From: Synechococcus sp. PCC 7336
GTDB lineage: Bacteria; Cyanobacteriota; Cyanobacteriia; Thermostichales; PCC-7336
NCBI RefSeq assembly: GCF_000332275.1
Contig: NZ_CM001776.1
Span: 4,276,008 to 4,340,007 of the forward strand
DNA length: 64,000 nt
Direction of reading: 5' to 3'
The position numbers were made by a program, and so were the translations under genes. Shown here one piece after another: positions 26,212 to 35,202 of this stretch (its first letter is position 1; every line of letters starts with the position of its first letter). Below the pieces are notes generated by a model. It did no database searches. It worked only from the letters and a program-made list of their open reading frames with translations, and had not been told where the DNA came from.

Positions 26212-27180
26212 ATGGCTTTCGAAAACCCTTTCCTCGTGGACAAAACTGTTAACTCCACGGTAAACAACGAAATCACCTTTGATACTGATATCCTATTTGA
26301 GAAAGACTTCAATGCAGATATCGATATCGATGCTTTTGCCGATATTGATGGCAATATCAGCACTCTAACCCTCGATGCTGAAGCTATCGGTACCGATACA
26401 CTAGTTGAGGTTGATTCTTCGGTTCTGTCGATTCATGGGGAGCTTTCCAGCGTAAGCCTCTCGGTTATCTCTGCGGTCGCCCCTAAAGACGATGAGAAAT
26501 TGTTTGTAGGTGGCGCCCTCGATGTTGTTGGTAATACGTTAGACTTTGCTGGCACAAGCACTACCGTTACATTCACCATCGAGTTTGAGGATGTCGACGA
26601 CCGCAATACTTTCGGTGGTTTAGTCGGTCTTTTAGACCCCGATCCGCTGCCAATCGCAGCTGGCCCTGGTGGGGTTCCCGATCTCATTCTTCCAGCCCTA
26701 GGACTAGATTTTGACAATCTAGATTTGGATCCCCTGGGAGTATCAGATGTTACCCCCGGCGGCAACTCATTCAATTACGAACTCGATACGGGCTTTAACG
26801 ACGCTCCTCTAGCAGGTGGATCGGGTGAAGAAGCTGCATTTGAATTAGGAGTATTTGGAGCGGGTGTCGAGGTCGCAGCCATTCCTGGCGATGAAGCCTC
26901 TAAGTTTGATGCTAGTGGTCTGGCATTGGAGCTAGTCATTCCAGATGGGGCAATCTTCGAAGTGGAAGTCGATGGAGTTACCGGCGATAAGAGTGTCGTT
27001 CTAGTTGAAGGAGGAGATAATCCGAATACATTGGTCGACGAAGACGCATTCTTGCGAATCGGCGCAGCAACATATACCATCGCGAAGGACTTTGCTGCAG
27101 AAGATATTATTGCGACCGTGGGTTCAGGTACTTATGGATTCTCATTCGACATACCTGAAATCTTCCATGAATTTGCTTAA
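26212..27180 (+). CDS. Leaderless long paralog of the small secreted proteins
   Basis: The ATG at 26212 with AAGGAGAAA four bases upstream gives 322 residues. Residues 1-92 match the mature part of the two GG-leader proteins almost from their first residue (MAFENPFLVDKTVNSTVNN, then ADIDGNISTLTLDAEAIG and SIHGELSSVSLSVISA). The leader is thus replaced by a start codon. A new acidic domain of about 230 residues follows, rich in Asp, Gly and Ala and predicted strand-rich (FVGGALDVVGNTLDF..., ending FSFDIPEIFHEFA), which I do not recognise. There are no cysteines and no Sec signal. If secreted, it would need a C-terminal signal and the other exporter (ABC at 19415-22435). A strong terminator follows. 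Confidence 0.8.
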   Translation: MAFENPFLVDKTVNSTVNNEITFDTDILFEKDFNADIDIDAFADIDGNISTLTLDAEAIGTDTLVEVDSSVLSIHGELSSVSLSVISAVAPKDDEKLFVGGALDVVGNTLDFAGTSTTVTFTIEFEDVDDRNTFGGLVGLLDPDPLPIAAGPGGVPDLILPALGLDFDNLDLDPLGVSDVTPGGNSFNYELDTGFNDAPLAGGSGEEAAFELGVFGAGVEVAAIPGDEASKFDASGLALELVIPDGAIFEVEVDGVTGDKSVVLVEGGDNPNTLVDEDAFLRIGAATYTIAKDFAAEDIIATVGSGTYGFSFDIPEIFHEFA

Positions 27181-27257
27181 TCTTCAACCGCCACGATCGG
27201 TATATGCTGGCCATTCACATAGGTAACTTATGTGAGTATCAGTTAGCTGAAAATTAT

Positions 27258-27312
27258 GAAGAGGCATCCTGTTTGGAGTGATTGAAACTCTTTGTGATGC
27301 CTCTTCTTTTTT
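27258..27312 (+). terminator. Rho-independent terminator
   Basis: GAAGAGGCATC (27258-27268) pairs perfectly with GATGCCTCTTC (27296-27306), followed by a T-run to 27312. An inner GAGT/ACTC hairpin sits in the loop, giving the same nested shape as after the two GG-leader genes. A smaller CACATA/TATGTG hairpin lies just upstream (27216-27234). Confidence 0.8.
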
Positions 27313-27447
27313 GATGCAGTAGGCATTTATCTCAGGCACCTATGTCGATCTCAATGAGTTCTCCATAACCTCAATTCTATGAGAATTTGAGCTTGGTCAT
27401 TGAGTTCTAGATACTATGCCTCCTCGCTGTCTTAAGAACAGAGTGTA

Positions 27448-27696
27448 GTGATTATGTTTATGTTTAGATTCTCTAAGAAATCTGTTCGGCAAGAGTTGCT
27501 GGTTCTATCATGGTTGTGGCAAAAAAGTGAAGCTGGAATCAGAAAAAACGTAACGAAGACGATGGGCTGTAAGCGATTCCTAGGGAAAAATCGGCGCTTA
27601 AAGCTCGACTTCCGATCTGCTTATATTCTCCGATCTCGACTGGAAGTGGGAGTAGATGCGATCGCAATAGCTGAGGAGTTAAGCTGCCATGGGTAA
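27448..27696 (+). CDS. Possible small basic protein upstream of the giant glycosyltransferase
   Basis: An 82-codon frame from GTG 27448 (or ATG 27454) overlaps the start of the 2117-residue gene by eight bases, as in translational coupling. The product is basic (many Arg and Lys), has no recognised domain, and contains SVRQELLVLSWLWQKSEAGI. It may be only an open leader frame. Confidence 0.25.
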   Translation: MIMFMFRFSKKSVRQELLVLSWLWQKSEAGIRKNVTKTMGCKRFLGKNRRLKLDFRSAYILRSRLEVGVDAIAIAEELSCHG

Positions 27697-30600
27697 GTCT
27701 GGTAAGAGAGCGAACGGGACTCCTACAAAGGGATTTGGACCAAAGCACCAGCCCAAATCAACCGCAGGAGCTCGAGCAGCCAAACAGGTATCTGGCGATC
27801 GCATCAAGCGACAGTATAAATTAGGTACCGCGTACTACCAATCTGGCAAGTTATCAGAAGCAGAAGCTTGCTTCCAACAGGTCCTGCAGTGGCAACCTGA
27901 AAACCCCGTTTTATGGTACCAGCTAGGTGCGATCGCGGCCCAGCAAAAACAATACTCAACCGCGATTGAACAGATTAACCGTGCCATTGATTTAAATCCA
28001 CAAGAACCAAGCTTCCACAGTGCCCTCGGTGCGATATACGTACAGCAACAAAAGTGGAATGAAGCGATCGAGTGCTATCAAAAAACAATTCACCTTCAAC
28101 CTAATGAAGCGTTAGCCCACGCTAACCTGGGTAACGCTTCAAAACTGCAAGGCAGATTAGACGAGGCCGTCGCCAATTACCAAAGAGCTCTCCAGCTCCA
28201 GCCGGACTTATATCGAGTCCAGGCCAGCCTGGGTGCCATCTTAAAAGAGCAAGGGAAATTAGACGAAGCTATCCCCTACTTTCAGCAAACTCTCCAGCTT
28301 CAACCCGAACACCTCGATGCCCATAACAATCTCGGCCATATCTATCACAGTCAAGGAAAGTTAGACGAGGCTATTGACTGCTACCAACAAGCCCTCCAGC
28401 TCCAGCCAGACTCATACCCAGTCCACAGCAATTTGGGCAATGTCTACCAAGACCGAGGGAAGGTAGAAGAAGCGATCGCCTGTTACCAACGATCTATCCA
28501 GCTTCAACCCAACTACCACCACGCCCACAACAACCTAGGCAATGCTTTAAAAAAACAAGGGAAACTAGAAGAAGCAATCGCCTCATGCCAACGCGCCATC
28601 CAGCTCCAGCCCGACTACTACCAAGCCCATAACAGCTTAGGGACTGCCTATCAACAGCAAGGGAAGTTAGAAAAAGCCATTGCCTGCTACCAACAAGCCA
28701 TCCAGCTCCAGCCAAATTTCTACCCTGCCCACAACAATCTAGGCGCAACCTATCAAAAGCAAGGGAAGTTAGAAGAAGCCATTGCCTGCCACCATCGGGC
28801 TCTCCAGCTCCAGCCGGACTATCATCGTGCCCATGTCAGTTTAGGTGGTGCCTTAAAGAAGCAAGGGAAGTTAGAAGAAGCCATTGCCTGTTACCATCGA
28901 GCTCTGCAGCTCCAGCCCGATTGCCCTGCAGTCCTCGGTGAATACATCTGCGCAAAGTGGAATATCTGTAGTTGGGATGAACTTGCACCGAAGGAACAAT
29001 CGTTTGTTGTCGCTTCCCAATCGGAAGATTGGGCAGAACCTCCCTTTCCCTTACTGGCAATCGACGACGATCCAGCCATCCATTTGACTGCGGCCCAAAG
29101 CTTCTGTGCCAACTATATCGGTAGTTCGTTTTCACCCTTGTGGAATGGCGAGCAGTACGCGCATGACAAGATCCGCCTTGCCTACCTGTCAGCCGATTAC
29201 CACGAGCATCCCGTGGCCAATGTGATGGCAGAACTATTCGAGCGGCACGACCGGTCTCGGTTCGAGGTTGTGGCCATCTCTTTCGGTCCCGAAGATGCCA
29301 GCCCAATGCGCCAGCGGTTGATCCGAGCGTTCGATCGCTTTATCGATGTTCGCGAGATGTCTTACCTGGAAGCAGCGCAATCGATCCGGGACCTGGAGAT
29401 CGACATTGCCATCGATCTCACCGGGTATACCGGAAACTGTCGGGCGCAAATTCTAGCCCATCGTCCCGCGCCCGTTCAGGTCAACTATCTCGGCTATCCC
29501 ACCACTATGGGAGCAGACTTCATCGACTATATTTTGGTCGATCCGTTTGTTGTGCCAGCAGAGCAGCAGCCCTACTTCACCGAAAAGTTGGTGCATTTGC
29601 CCGACTGCTATCTGGGCCATGACAGTACGCAGGCGATCGCCGATAGTACGCCGTCGCGGGCAGAATGTGGCCTGCCCGAGCATGGATTCGTGTTCTGTAG
29701 CTTTAATGGCTTATATAAAATCACACCTACCTTGTTCGATATCTGGATGCGCCTGCTGGATGCGGTTCCCGACAGCGTGCTGTGGTTGAAACAAGGAAAG
29801 CCTGGAGCGGAAGAGAATCTGCGTAAGGAGGCTGAGCTCCGGGGGGTCGACCCCAGCCGATTGGTATTTGCGCCGCGTCTGGACAAGCTGTCAGATCACT
29901 TAGCTCGCCAAAGATTGGCAGATTTATTTTTGGATTGTTTCCCCTACAACGCCCACTCAACAGCCAGCGATGCGTTGTGGGCGGGCTTGCCCGTGCTGAC
30001 TTGTGCTGGGCGGAGCTTTGCCTCGCGGGTGGCCGGTAGCTTGCTCCAGACCATCGGCCTGCCCGAGCTCGTGACGTATAGCCTGAAAGATTACGAAGCG
30101 CTGGCACTGAAGCTGGCAATGCAGCCAAATGTGCTGGGGGAGATTCAGCAGAAGCTGGCCCGGAATCGCTCGAACTCGCCATTATTCGATCGCGATCGCT
30201 TCCGGCGCAATATCGAGGCGGCCTACCAGCAAATGCGATCGCTCTGGCAAGAGGGAGAACAGCCAAGAGCATTTGCCGTCACCCCGCCAACAGAAACAAG
30301 TCAAGCTGTTCCAGAGAAAACCCAGTCAAATCCCTCCCCAAACGGGTCCGCCCCCCAGCATCAACCCGAGCCTGCTAAAGGAGCTAGAGCATCCGAGCAG
30401 ATAGCGTCCGATCGCATCAAAGAGCAGCTCGAATTAGGCGTGCGGCACTGTCATGCCGGAAAGTTATCAGAAGCGGAAGCTTGTTTGCAGCAGGTGCTGC
30501 AATGGCAACCCGATCGTTCTCATGCCTGGAATCTGCTGGGGGCCATTGCCGGCCAACAGAAGCAATATCCCATTGCGATTGAAAAGATTAGCCGTGCCAT

Positions 30601-33600
30601 TGAGCTAAATCCAAAAGTTCCTAATTATTACCTCAACCTCGGTGCAGTCTACGCGCAGCAACAGAGGTGGGCTGAAGCAATCGAGTGTTATCAAAAAGCG
30701 AGTGACCTTCAACCTAATAATGCCGATACCCACTACAAACTGGGTGCTGCCTTTCTCGCGCAACGCAACTCAGCGGAGGCCATCGCCTCCTGCCAACGAG
30801 CTCTTCAGATCCAGCCCAACTTTTATGAAGCCTACGCCAGCCTGGGTCACGCCTATAAACAGCAAGGGGAATTAGACGAGGCTATTACTTGTTATCGACG
30901 AGCGATCCAGCTCCGGCCCGACTGCGATCGAACCCATTACAACTTGGGTAATGCTTTGAAACAGCAAGGGAAGTTTGAAGCAGCGATTGTCTGTTACCAA
31001 CGAACTCTCCAGCTCCAGCCCGAATTCCACCAAGCCTACAACAACCTCGGCACCGCCTATCAAGCGCAAGGGAAGTTTGAAGCAGCGATCGCGTCCTATC
31101 GGCGAGTCATCCAGCTCCAACCGGACTTTTACCAAGCTCACGCCAGCCTGGGTAATACCTTCAGACAGCAAGGAAAGTTTGAAGCAGCGATTGTCTGTTA
31201 CCAACGAGCTCTCCAACTCCAGCCCGATTGTGCAGAAGTTCTAATCGAATACGTCTTGGCGCGGCGGGGGATGTTCGGTTGGGATGGACTATCAGTGCAG
31301 GAACAATCCCTTGTCGCAGCATCCCAATTAGAGCAATGGGCAGCAGCGTCTCCCTTCGCAATGTTGGCAGTCAGCGATGACCCAGCAGTGCACTTGAGCG
31401 CAGCCCAACAATTCTGCGCCAACAGCATCGGCATTTCTCGTTCGCCCTTGTGGAATGGCGAGCGGTACGCGCATGACAAAATCCGTCTTGCCTATTTATC
31501 GGGGGACTACCGCGAGCATCCCGTGGCTCGCGCGATCGTGGAGTTATTCGAGCGGCACGACCGGTCTCGGTTCGAACTGGTGGCAATCTCTTTCGGTCCC
31601 GAAGATGCCAGCCCAATGCGCCAGCGATTGGTTCGAGCATTCGATCGTTTCATAGATGTCTCTCAGATGTCTTACCGCGAGGCAGCACAATCGATCCGGG
31701 ATCTGGAGATCGATATTGCCGTCGACCTTACTGGCTATACCGGAAATTGTCGGGCACAGATCCTCTCCTATCGCCCTGCTCCCATTCAGGTTAACTATCT
31801 CGGCTATCCCGCCACAATGGGAACAGACTTCATTGACTATATTCTGGTCGATCCGTTCGTTGTACCTGCAGAGCAACAGCCCTACTTCACCGAAAAGCTG
31901 GTGCATTTACCCGACTGCTATCTGGGCCATGACAGTACGCAGGCGATCGCCGAACGCATGTTGTCGCGGACTGAGTTTGGCCTGCCCGATGATGGTTTCG
32001 TGTTCTGCAGCTTTAATAACTCATATAAGATTTCACCAGCATTGTTCGATGTCTGGATGCGCCTGCTCGGTGCAGTTCCCGGCAGTGTGTTGTGGTTGAA
32101 ACAGGGCCAGTCAGGGGCCAAAGCAAACTTGCGGAAGGAGGCCGAGGGTCGGGGCATCGTCCCTGACCGATTGGTGTTTGCGCCGCGTCTAGACCAGTTG
32201 TCGGACCACTTAGCCCGCCATCAATTAGCAGATTTGTTTTTAGATTGCTTCCCCTACAATGCCCACTCGACCGCCAGCGATGCGTTGTGGGCGGGCTTGC
32301 CCGTGCTGACTTGTGCTGGGCGGAGCTTTGCCTCGCGGGTAGCTGGGAGTTTGCTTCAGACAATTGGCCTGTCAGAGCTCGTGACGTACACCCTGGAAGA
32401 TTACGAGGCGCTGGCGCTGAAGCTGGCAACTCAACCCGATGTGCTGTGGGAAATTAAACGAAAGCTGGCCCAGAATCGTTTAAGCGAGCCCTTATTCGAT
32501 CGCGATCGAATAAGGCGCAATATCGAAGCAGCCTATACGCAAATGCGATCGATTTGGCAGCGGGGAGAACAGCCGAGGGCGTTTGCTGTCACTCCGTCAA
32601 CAGAGACAGTTCGAGCTGTTCTGGAGACAACATCGCCGATTGGACCAGTTGAGCCAGGTCAACGCTTCGTTGAGATTGAGGGAGGCGTCAAGGTTTGCGT
32701 TGAAGACAATCTCAATAGCTTGACGACCTATGTCTTGCTCGAACAGGGGGATTGGTTTGAAGCAGAGATGGCGTTTATCCGCAGACTGATTGTGCCAGGG
32801 ATGCAGGTTGTAGACATTGGGGCCAATCATGGGGTTTACACCTTAACGATGGCTAAGTTACTACAAGGACAAGGGCAAGTCACCGCATATGAGCCCGCCC
32901 ATTCGGTGTGCAAACGCTTGCAGCAAGGTGTGAAAGCCAATTCTTTATCGACAGTAGAAGTTGTCAATGCAGGTCTATCCGATCGCGAGGGTGAAGCCAC
33001 CCTATTCCTTTCCGCCAACAGCGAGCTGAATTCTTTACAACAAAGCAGTACCCACACAGAGCGAGAAACAATTCAATTATTGACCCTGGATGGAGAATTG
33101 GGTCGCAAAGACTGGTGGGCAATCGATTTTCTCAAGCTCGATGCAGAGGGGGAAGAATCGAAGATACTTGCAGGTGGGCAAGAATTTTTTGCAAAGCACT
33201 CTCCGCTAGTCATGTTTGAACTCAAACATGGCCGACACATCAATTTGTCTCTCATTCAGCAGTTTCAGAACTTGGGTTATGAACCCTACTCCTTCGTTCC
33301 GGGCTTGACACTCTTAGCTCCTTTTGATTCGACTCAGCCCGTCGACGGCTACCAACTGAACCTATTTGCTTGCAAGGAGGATCGAGCGCAGCAGTTAGCC
33401 GAACGAGGGCTGCTGGTTAGAGAACTCCGAAAACCGCCAAGGCCACCGCAGCCGTCCTACTGGTTGAAGGCGATCGCAGAATTGGCTTATGCAAAACCTT
33501 TTCTCAGTCAGTGGCAGCATTTTTCTACGAATTCTAATTCCGACCGTCAAGTTTACTTAGAGGGACTCAATGGCTATCTTCTCGCCAGATCGGAGCAGAT

Positions 33601-34042
33601 CGGCCCTGGCGAAAAACTGGCAGCCTTACAACATGCTTTTGCATGTCTTCAGCAAGCTGTCCTTGCTAAAGCAACTTTTGCAAGATGTTGCAGCTTAGCT
33701 CGGGTCGCAATGGATTTAGGACAGCGACAGATTGCCGTCCAGATCCTTCAATCCTTGGTGAGAACCCTAGGATCGGGGAAGTCGATCGCGATCGGAGAGC
33801 CATTTTTACCTGTTCATCCACAATATGATACTCAACGATTTGGTGACAATTTACAAGACTGGTTGTTCGTCAGTATTTTTGAAACCTACGAGAACAGTCG
33901 TGCGTTCTCCTCTTACTTCTCAGTTCGAGAAACCGTATCCTTACTCAGCCAGGTTGTTCGGAAATCCTTTCATAGCTCTCAGTCAGAACGCCGACTGCAG
34001 CTCGCTCGCAATCGTCAGCCGGTTCCAGTGAGCCAAGCGTAG
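27689..34042 (+). CDS. Giant TPR / O-GlcNAc-transferase (twice) / FkbM methyltransferase protein
   Basis: A 2117-residue protein. Residues 40-415 are about eleven TPR units. Residues 430-860 are an OGT/SPINDLY-type family 41 glycosyltransferase with H507 in HEHPVA and K677 in FNGLYKITP, plus LDCFPYNAHSTASDALWAGL. Residues 905-1630 repeat the plan (about eight TPRs and a second transferase with H1277 and K1447); the spacing is exactly 770 residues, with long identical DNA runs. Residues 1650-1890 are a FkbM methyltransferase (VVDIGANHGVYT at about 1706-1717). The last 220 residues are helical and unassigned. Such enzymes put sugars on Ser/Thr of protein targets; Thr/Ser-rich exoproteins are encoded on both sides. 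ATG 27689 has GAGGAG ten bases upstream. Confidence 0.9.
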   Translation: MGKSGKRANGTPTKGFGPKHQPKSTAGARAAKQVSGDRIKRQYKLGTAYYQSGKLSEAEACFQQVLQWQPENPVLWYQLGAIAAQQKQYSTAIEQINRAIDLNPQEPSFHSALGAIYVQQQKWNEAIECYQKTIHLQPNEALAHANLGNASKLQGRLDEAVANYQRALQLQPDLYRVQASLGAILKEQGKLDEAIPYFQQTLQLQPEHLDAHNNLGHIYHSQGKLDEAIDCYQQALQLQPDSYPVHSNLGNVYQDRGKVEEAIACYQRSIQLQPNYHHAHNNLGNALKKQGKLEEAIASCQRAIQLQPDYYQAHNSLGTAYQQQGKLEKAIACYQQAIQLQPNFYPAHNNLGATYQKQGKLEEAIACHHRALQLQPDYHRAHVSLGGALKKQGKLEEAIACYHRALQLQPDCPAVLGEYICAKWNICSWDELAPKEQSFVVASQSEDWAEPPFPLLAIDDDPAIHLTAAQSFCANYIGSSFSPLWNGEQYAHDKIRLAYLSADYHEHPVANVMAELFERHDRSRFEVVAISFGPEDASPMRQRLIRAFDRFIDVREMSYLEAAQSIRDLEIDIAIDLTGYTGNCRAQILAHRPAPVQVNYLGYPTTMGADFIDYILVDPFVVPAEQQPYFTEKLVHLPDCYLGHDSTQAIADSTPSRAECGLPEHGFVFCSFNGLYKITPTLFDIWMRLLDAVPDSVLWLKQGKPGAEENLRKEAELRGVDPSRLVFAPRLDKLSDHLARQRLADLFLDCFPYNAHSTASDALWAGLPVLTCAGRSFASRVAGSLLQTIGLPELVTYSLKDYEALALKLAMQPNVLGEIQQKLARNRSNSPLFDRDRFRRNIEAAYQQMRSLWQEGEQPRAFAVTPPTETSQAVPEKTQSNPSPNGSAPQHQPEPAKGARASEQIASDRIKEQLELGVRHCHAGKLSEAEACLQQVLQWQPDRSHAWNLLGAIAGQQKQYPIAIEKISRAIELNPKVPNYYLNLGAVYAQQQRWAEAIECYQKASDLQPNNADTHYKLGAAFLAQRNSAEAIASCQRALQIQPNFYEAYASLGHAYKQQGELDEAITCYRRAIQLRPDCDRTHYNLGNALKQQGKFEAAIVCYQRTLQLQPEFHQAYNNLGTAYQAQGKFEAAIASYRRVIQLQPDFYQAHASLGNTFRQQGKFEAAIVCYQRALQLQPDCAEVLIEYVLARRGMFGWDGLSVQEQSLVAASQLEQWAAASPFAMLAVSDDPAVHLSAAQQFCANSIGISRSPLWNGERYAHDKIRLAYLSGDYREHPVARAIVELFERHDRSRFELVAISFGPEDASPMRQRLVRAFDRFIDVSQMSYREAAQSIRDLEIDIAVDLTGYTGNCRAQILSYRPAPIQVNYLGYPATMGTDFIDYILVDPFVVPAEQQPYFTEKLVHLPDCYLGHDSTQAIAERMLSRTEFGLPDDGFVFCSFNNSYKISPALFDVWMRLLGAVPGSVLWLKQGQSGAKANLRKEAEGRGIVPDRLVFAPRLDQLSDHLARHQLADLFLDCFPYNAHSTASDALWAGLPVLTCAGRSFASRVAGSLLQTIGLSELVTYTLEDYEALALKLATQPDVLWEIKRKLAQNRLSEPLFDRDRIRRNIEAAYTQMRSIWQRGEQPRAFAVTPSTETVRAVLETTSPIGPVEPGQRFVEIEGGVKVCVEDNLNSLTTYVLLEQGDWFEAEMAFIRRLIVPGMQVVDIGANHGVYTLTMAKLLQGQGQVTAYEPAHSVCKRLQQGVKANSLSTVEVVNAGLSDREGEATLFLSANSELNSLQQSSTHTERETIQLLTLDGELGRKDWWAIDFLKLDAEGEESKILAGGQEFFAKHSPLVMFELKHGRHINLSLIQQFQNLGYEPYSFVPGLTLLAPFDSTQPVDGYQLNLFACKEDRAQQLAERGLLVRELRKPPRPPQPSYWLKAIAELAYAKPFLSQWQHFSTNSNSDRQVYLEGLNGYLLARSEQIGPGEKLAALQHAFACLQQAVLAKATFARCCSLARVAMDLGQRQIAVQILQSLVRTLGSGKSIAIGEPFLPVHPQYDTQRFGDNLQDWLFVSIFETYENSRAFSSYFSVRETVSLLSQVVRKSFHSSQSERRLQLARNRQPVPVSQA

Positions 34043-34588
34043 GAGGCTAACGCGATCTGTTTTCTATGTGGATTCTGTGCTGATATGCCAAGGATCGGAA
34101 AGTCCAAAAAGCTGACCCCCATCCCTTGCCTGCATCAGCTAGGGTTCGCGATCGATTAGGGTTCGCGATCGATGCCATGAATTTGGGTTTGGAGAGCGTT
34201 GCAGTGACTTGAATTTATAGGAGCTTCTACTTGACATTTAAGCTGATTGTTTTGTATGTTTAAGTGAGTGGTGGATCTCGCCAAATTATTGCTTTAATTG
34301 ATTTAAATAGCTTAGAAGTCGCTATCAACTCACTTCAAGACACGAGTGGACTGCCAAGAAGTCTGTGGTGATGATTTAGCCCTGCTTTTGGAGAAGTGTT
34401 TGGGCTATTTCAAAAGCTTGTCCTGTTTAATCGAGAATTCTCCTTCTAAGGGAAAGTAGAAATTACCAGTATTAGGCTTATATTTCTTCACCTAACTTTG
34501 ATGTTCGAATGAATGCCCTTATATTCTGCGGATGGAGGATCTAATCGCAGCCTAGCAGCTATTTAAAAGTTATCAATTGGAGGTAGAA
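34043..34588. other. Intergenic stretch with a 17-base direct repeat
   Basis: About 545 bases with no supported gene. TAGGGTTCGCGATCGAT occurs twice back to back (34140-34156 and 34157-34173), each holding a TCGCGATCGA core. The rest presumably includes the promoter for the 183-residue secreted-type protein. Confidence 0.5.
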
Positions 34589-35140
34589 ATGGCTGATAAT
34601 CTCGAACCTGTCACCAGACTTAGCAGTATCAGGTCTTCAGCTTTTGATACTCGCGAAGATGCCCGAGACACTAGTGAATACATTGGGGACAGTGAAAATA
34701 CTACTCTGGCTGGGGAGGAGGACATAGCGAGCGATCCACTCTTCAGCGAAGAACCGATCGACGATCCTTTATTCGACGAGACGGCGATCGACCATACTCA
34801 GACAGAGGGGGGGCCAGTCGATACCGCCATTCCCTCAGACTCCTCTTTAGGTTCAGAGGGAGTTGGCATGGAAACTCAGGCTGAAGCAGATGCCTCTATT
34901 GACCCAGTGAGTCCTTTCAACCCCGACCTTGTCTTCGAAAAACCTGTATTTACCAGCGATACTACTACCGAAACATCCGATATTGAGGGCAATCAGGCAC
35001 TGCTGACTGCAGATGTGAATACCCTCGGTCCCTATGGGGTCTCAACCATTGATGGTTCGGCCTTTGCGATCGAAGGTCACCTATCAACTGCTGCTCTGGA
35101 AATTGTCAATGTGGCAGACACGTTACCGACCGGGCTTTGA
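34589..35140 (+). CDS. Acidic protein with a diverged copy of the secreted-protein module
   Basis: ATG 34589 is preceded by GGAGG at a six-base spacing and gives 183 residues; a TTG at 34577 is in frame but overlaps that site. The first 115 residues are acidic and disordered-looking (Asp, Glu, Ser, Thr). Residues 115-175 align with the module of the GG-leader proteins: SDIEGNQALLTADVNTLG, then DGSAFAIEGHLSTAALEIVN. There is no GG leader and no Sec signal. It ends 62 bases from the convergent end of the first RTX gene. The shared C-terminal module suggests a common interaction partner or export route; function is unknown. Confidence 0.65.
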   Translation: MADNLEPVTRLSSIRSSAFDTREDARDTSEYIGDSENTTLAGEEDIASDPLFSEEPIDDPLFDETAIDHTQTEGGPVDTAIPSDSSLGSEGVGMETQAEADASIDPVSPFNPDLVFEKPVFTSDTTTETSDIEGNQALLTADVNTLGPYGVSTIDGSAFAIEGHLSTAALEIVNVADTLPTGL

Positions 35141-35202
35141 GGGCGCATCCCAACACTGCTGGTAGCGCAAGGCCGATGTCGGGCGGTTGTCCAGTAGACG
35201 AG

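Noticed and set aside
29234-30272. Minus-strand frames inside the giant OGT gene
   Set aside because: They are shadows of the strongly supported plus-strand gene and recur at the same place in both duplicated halves.
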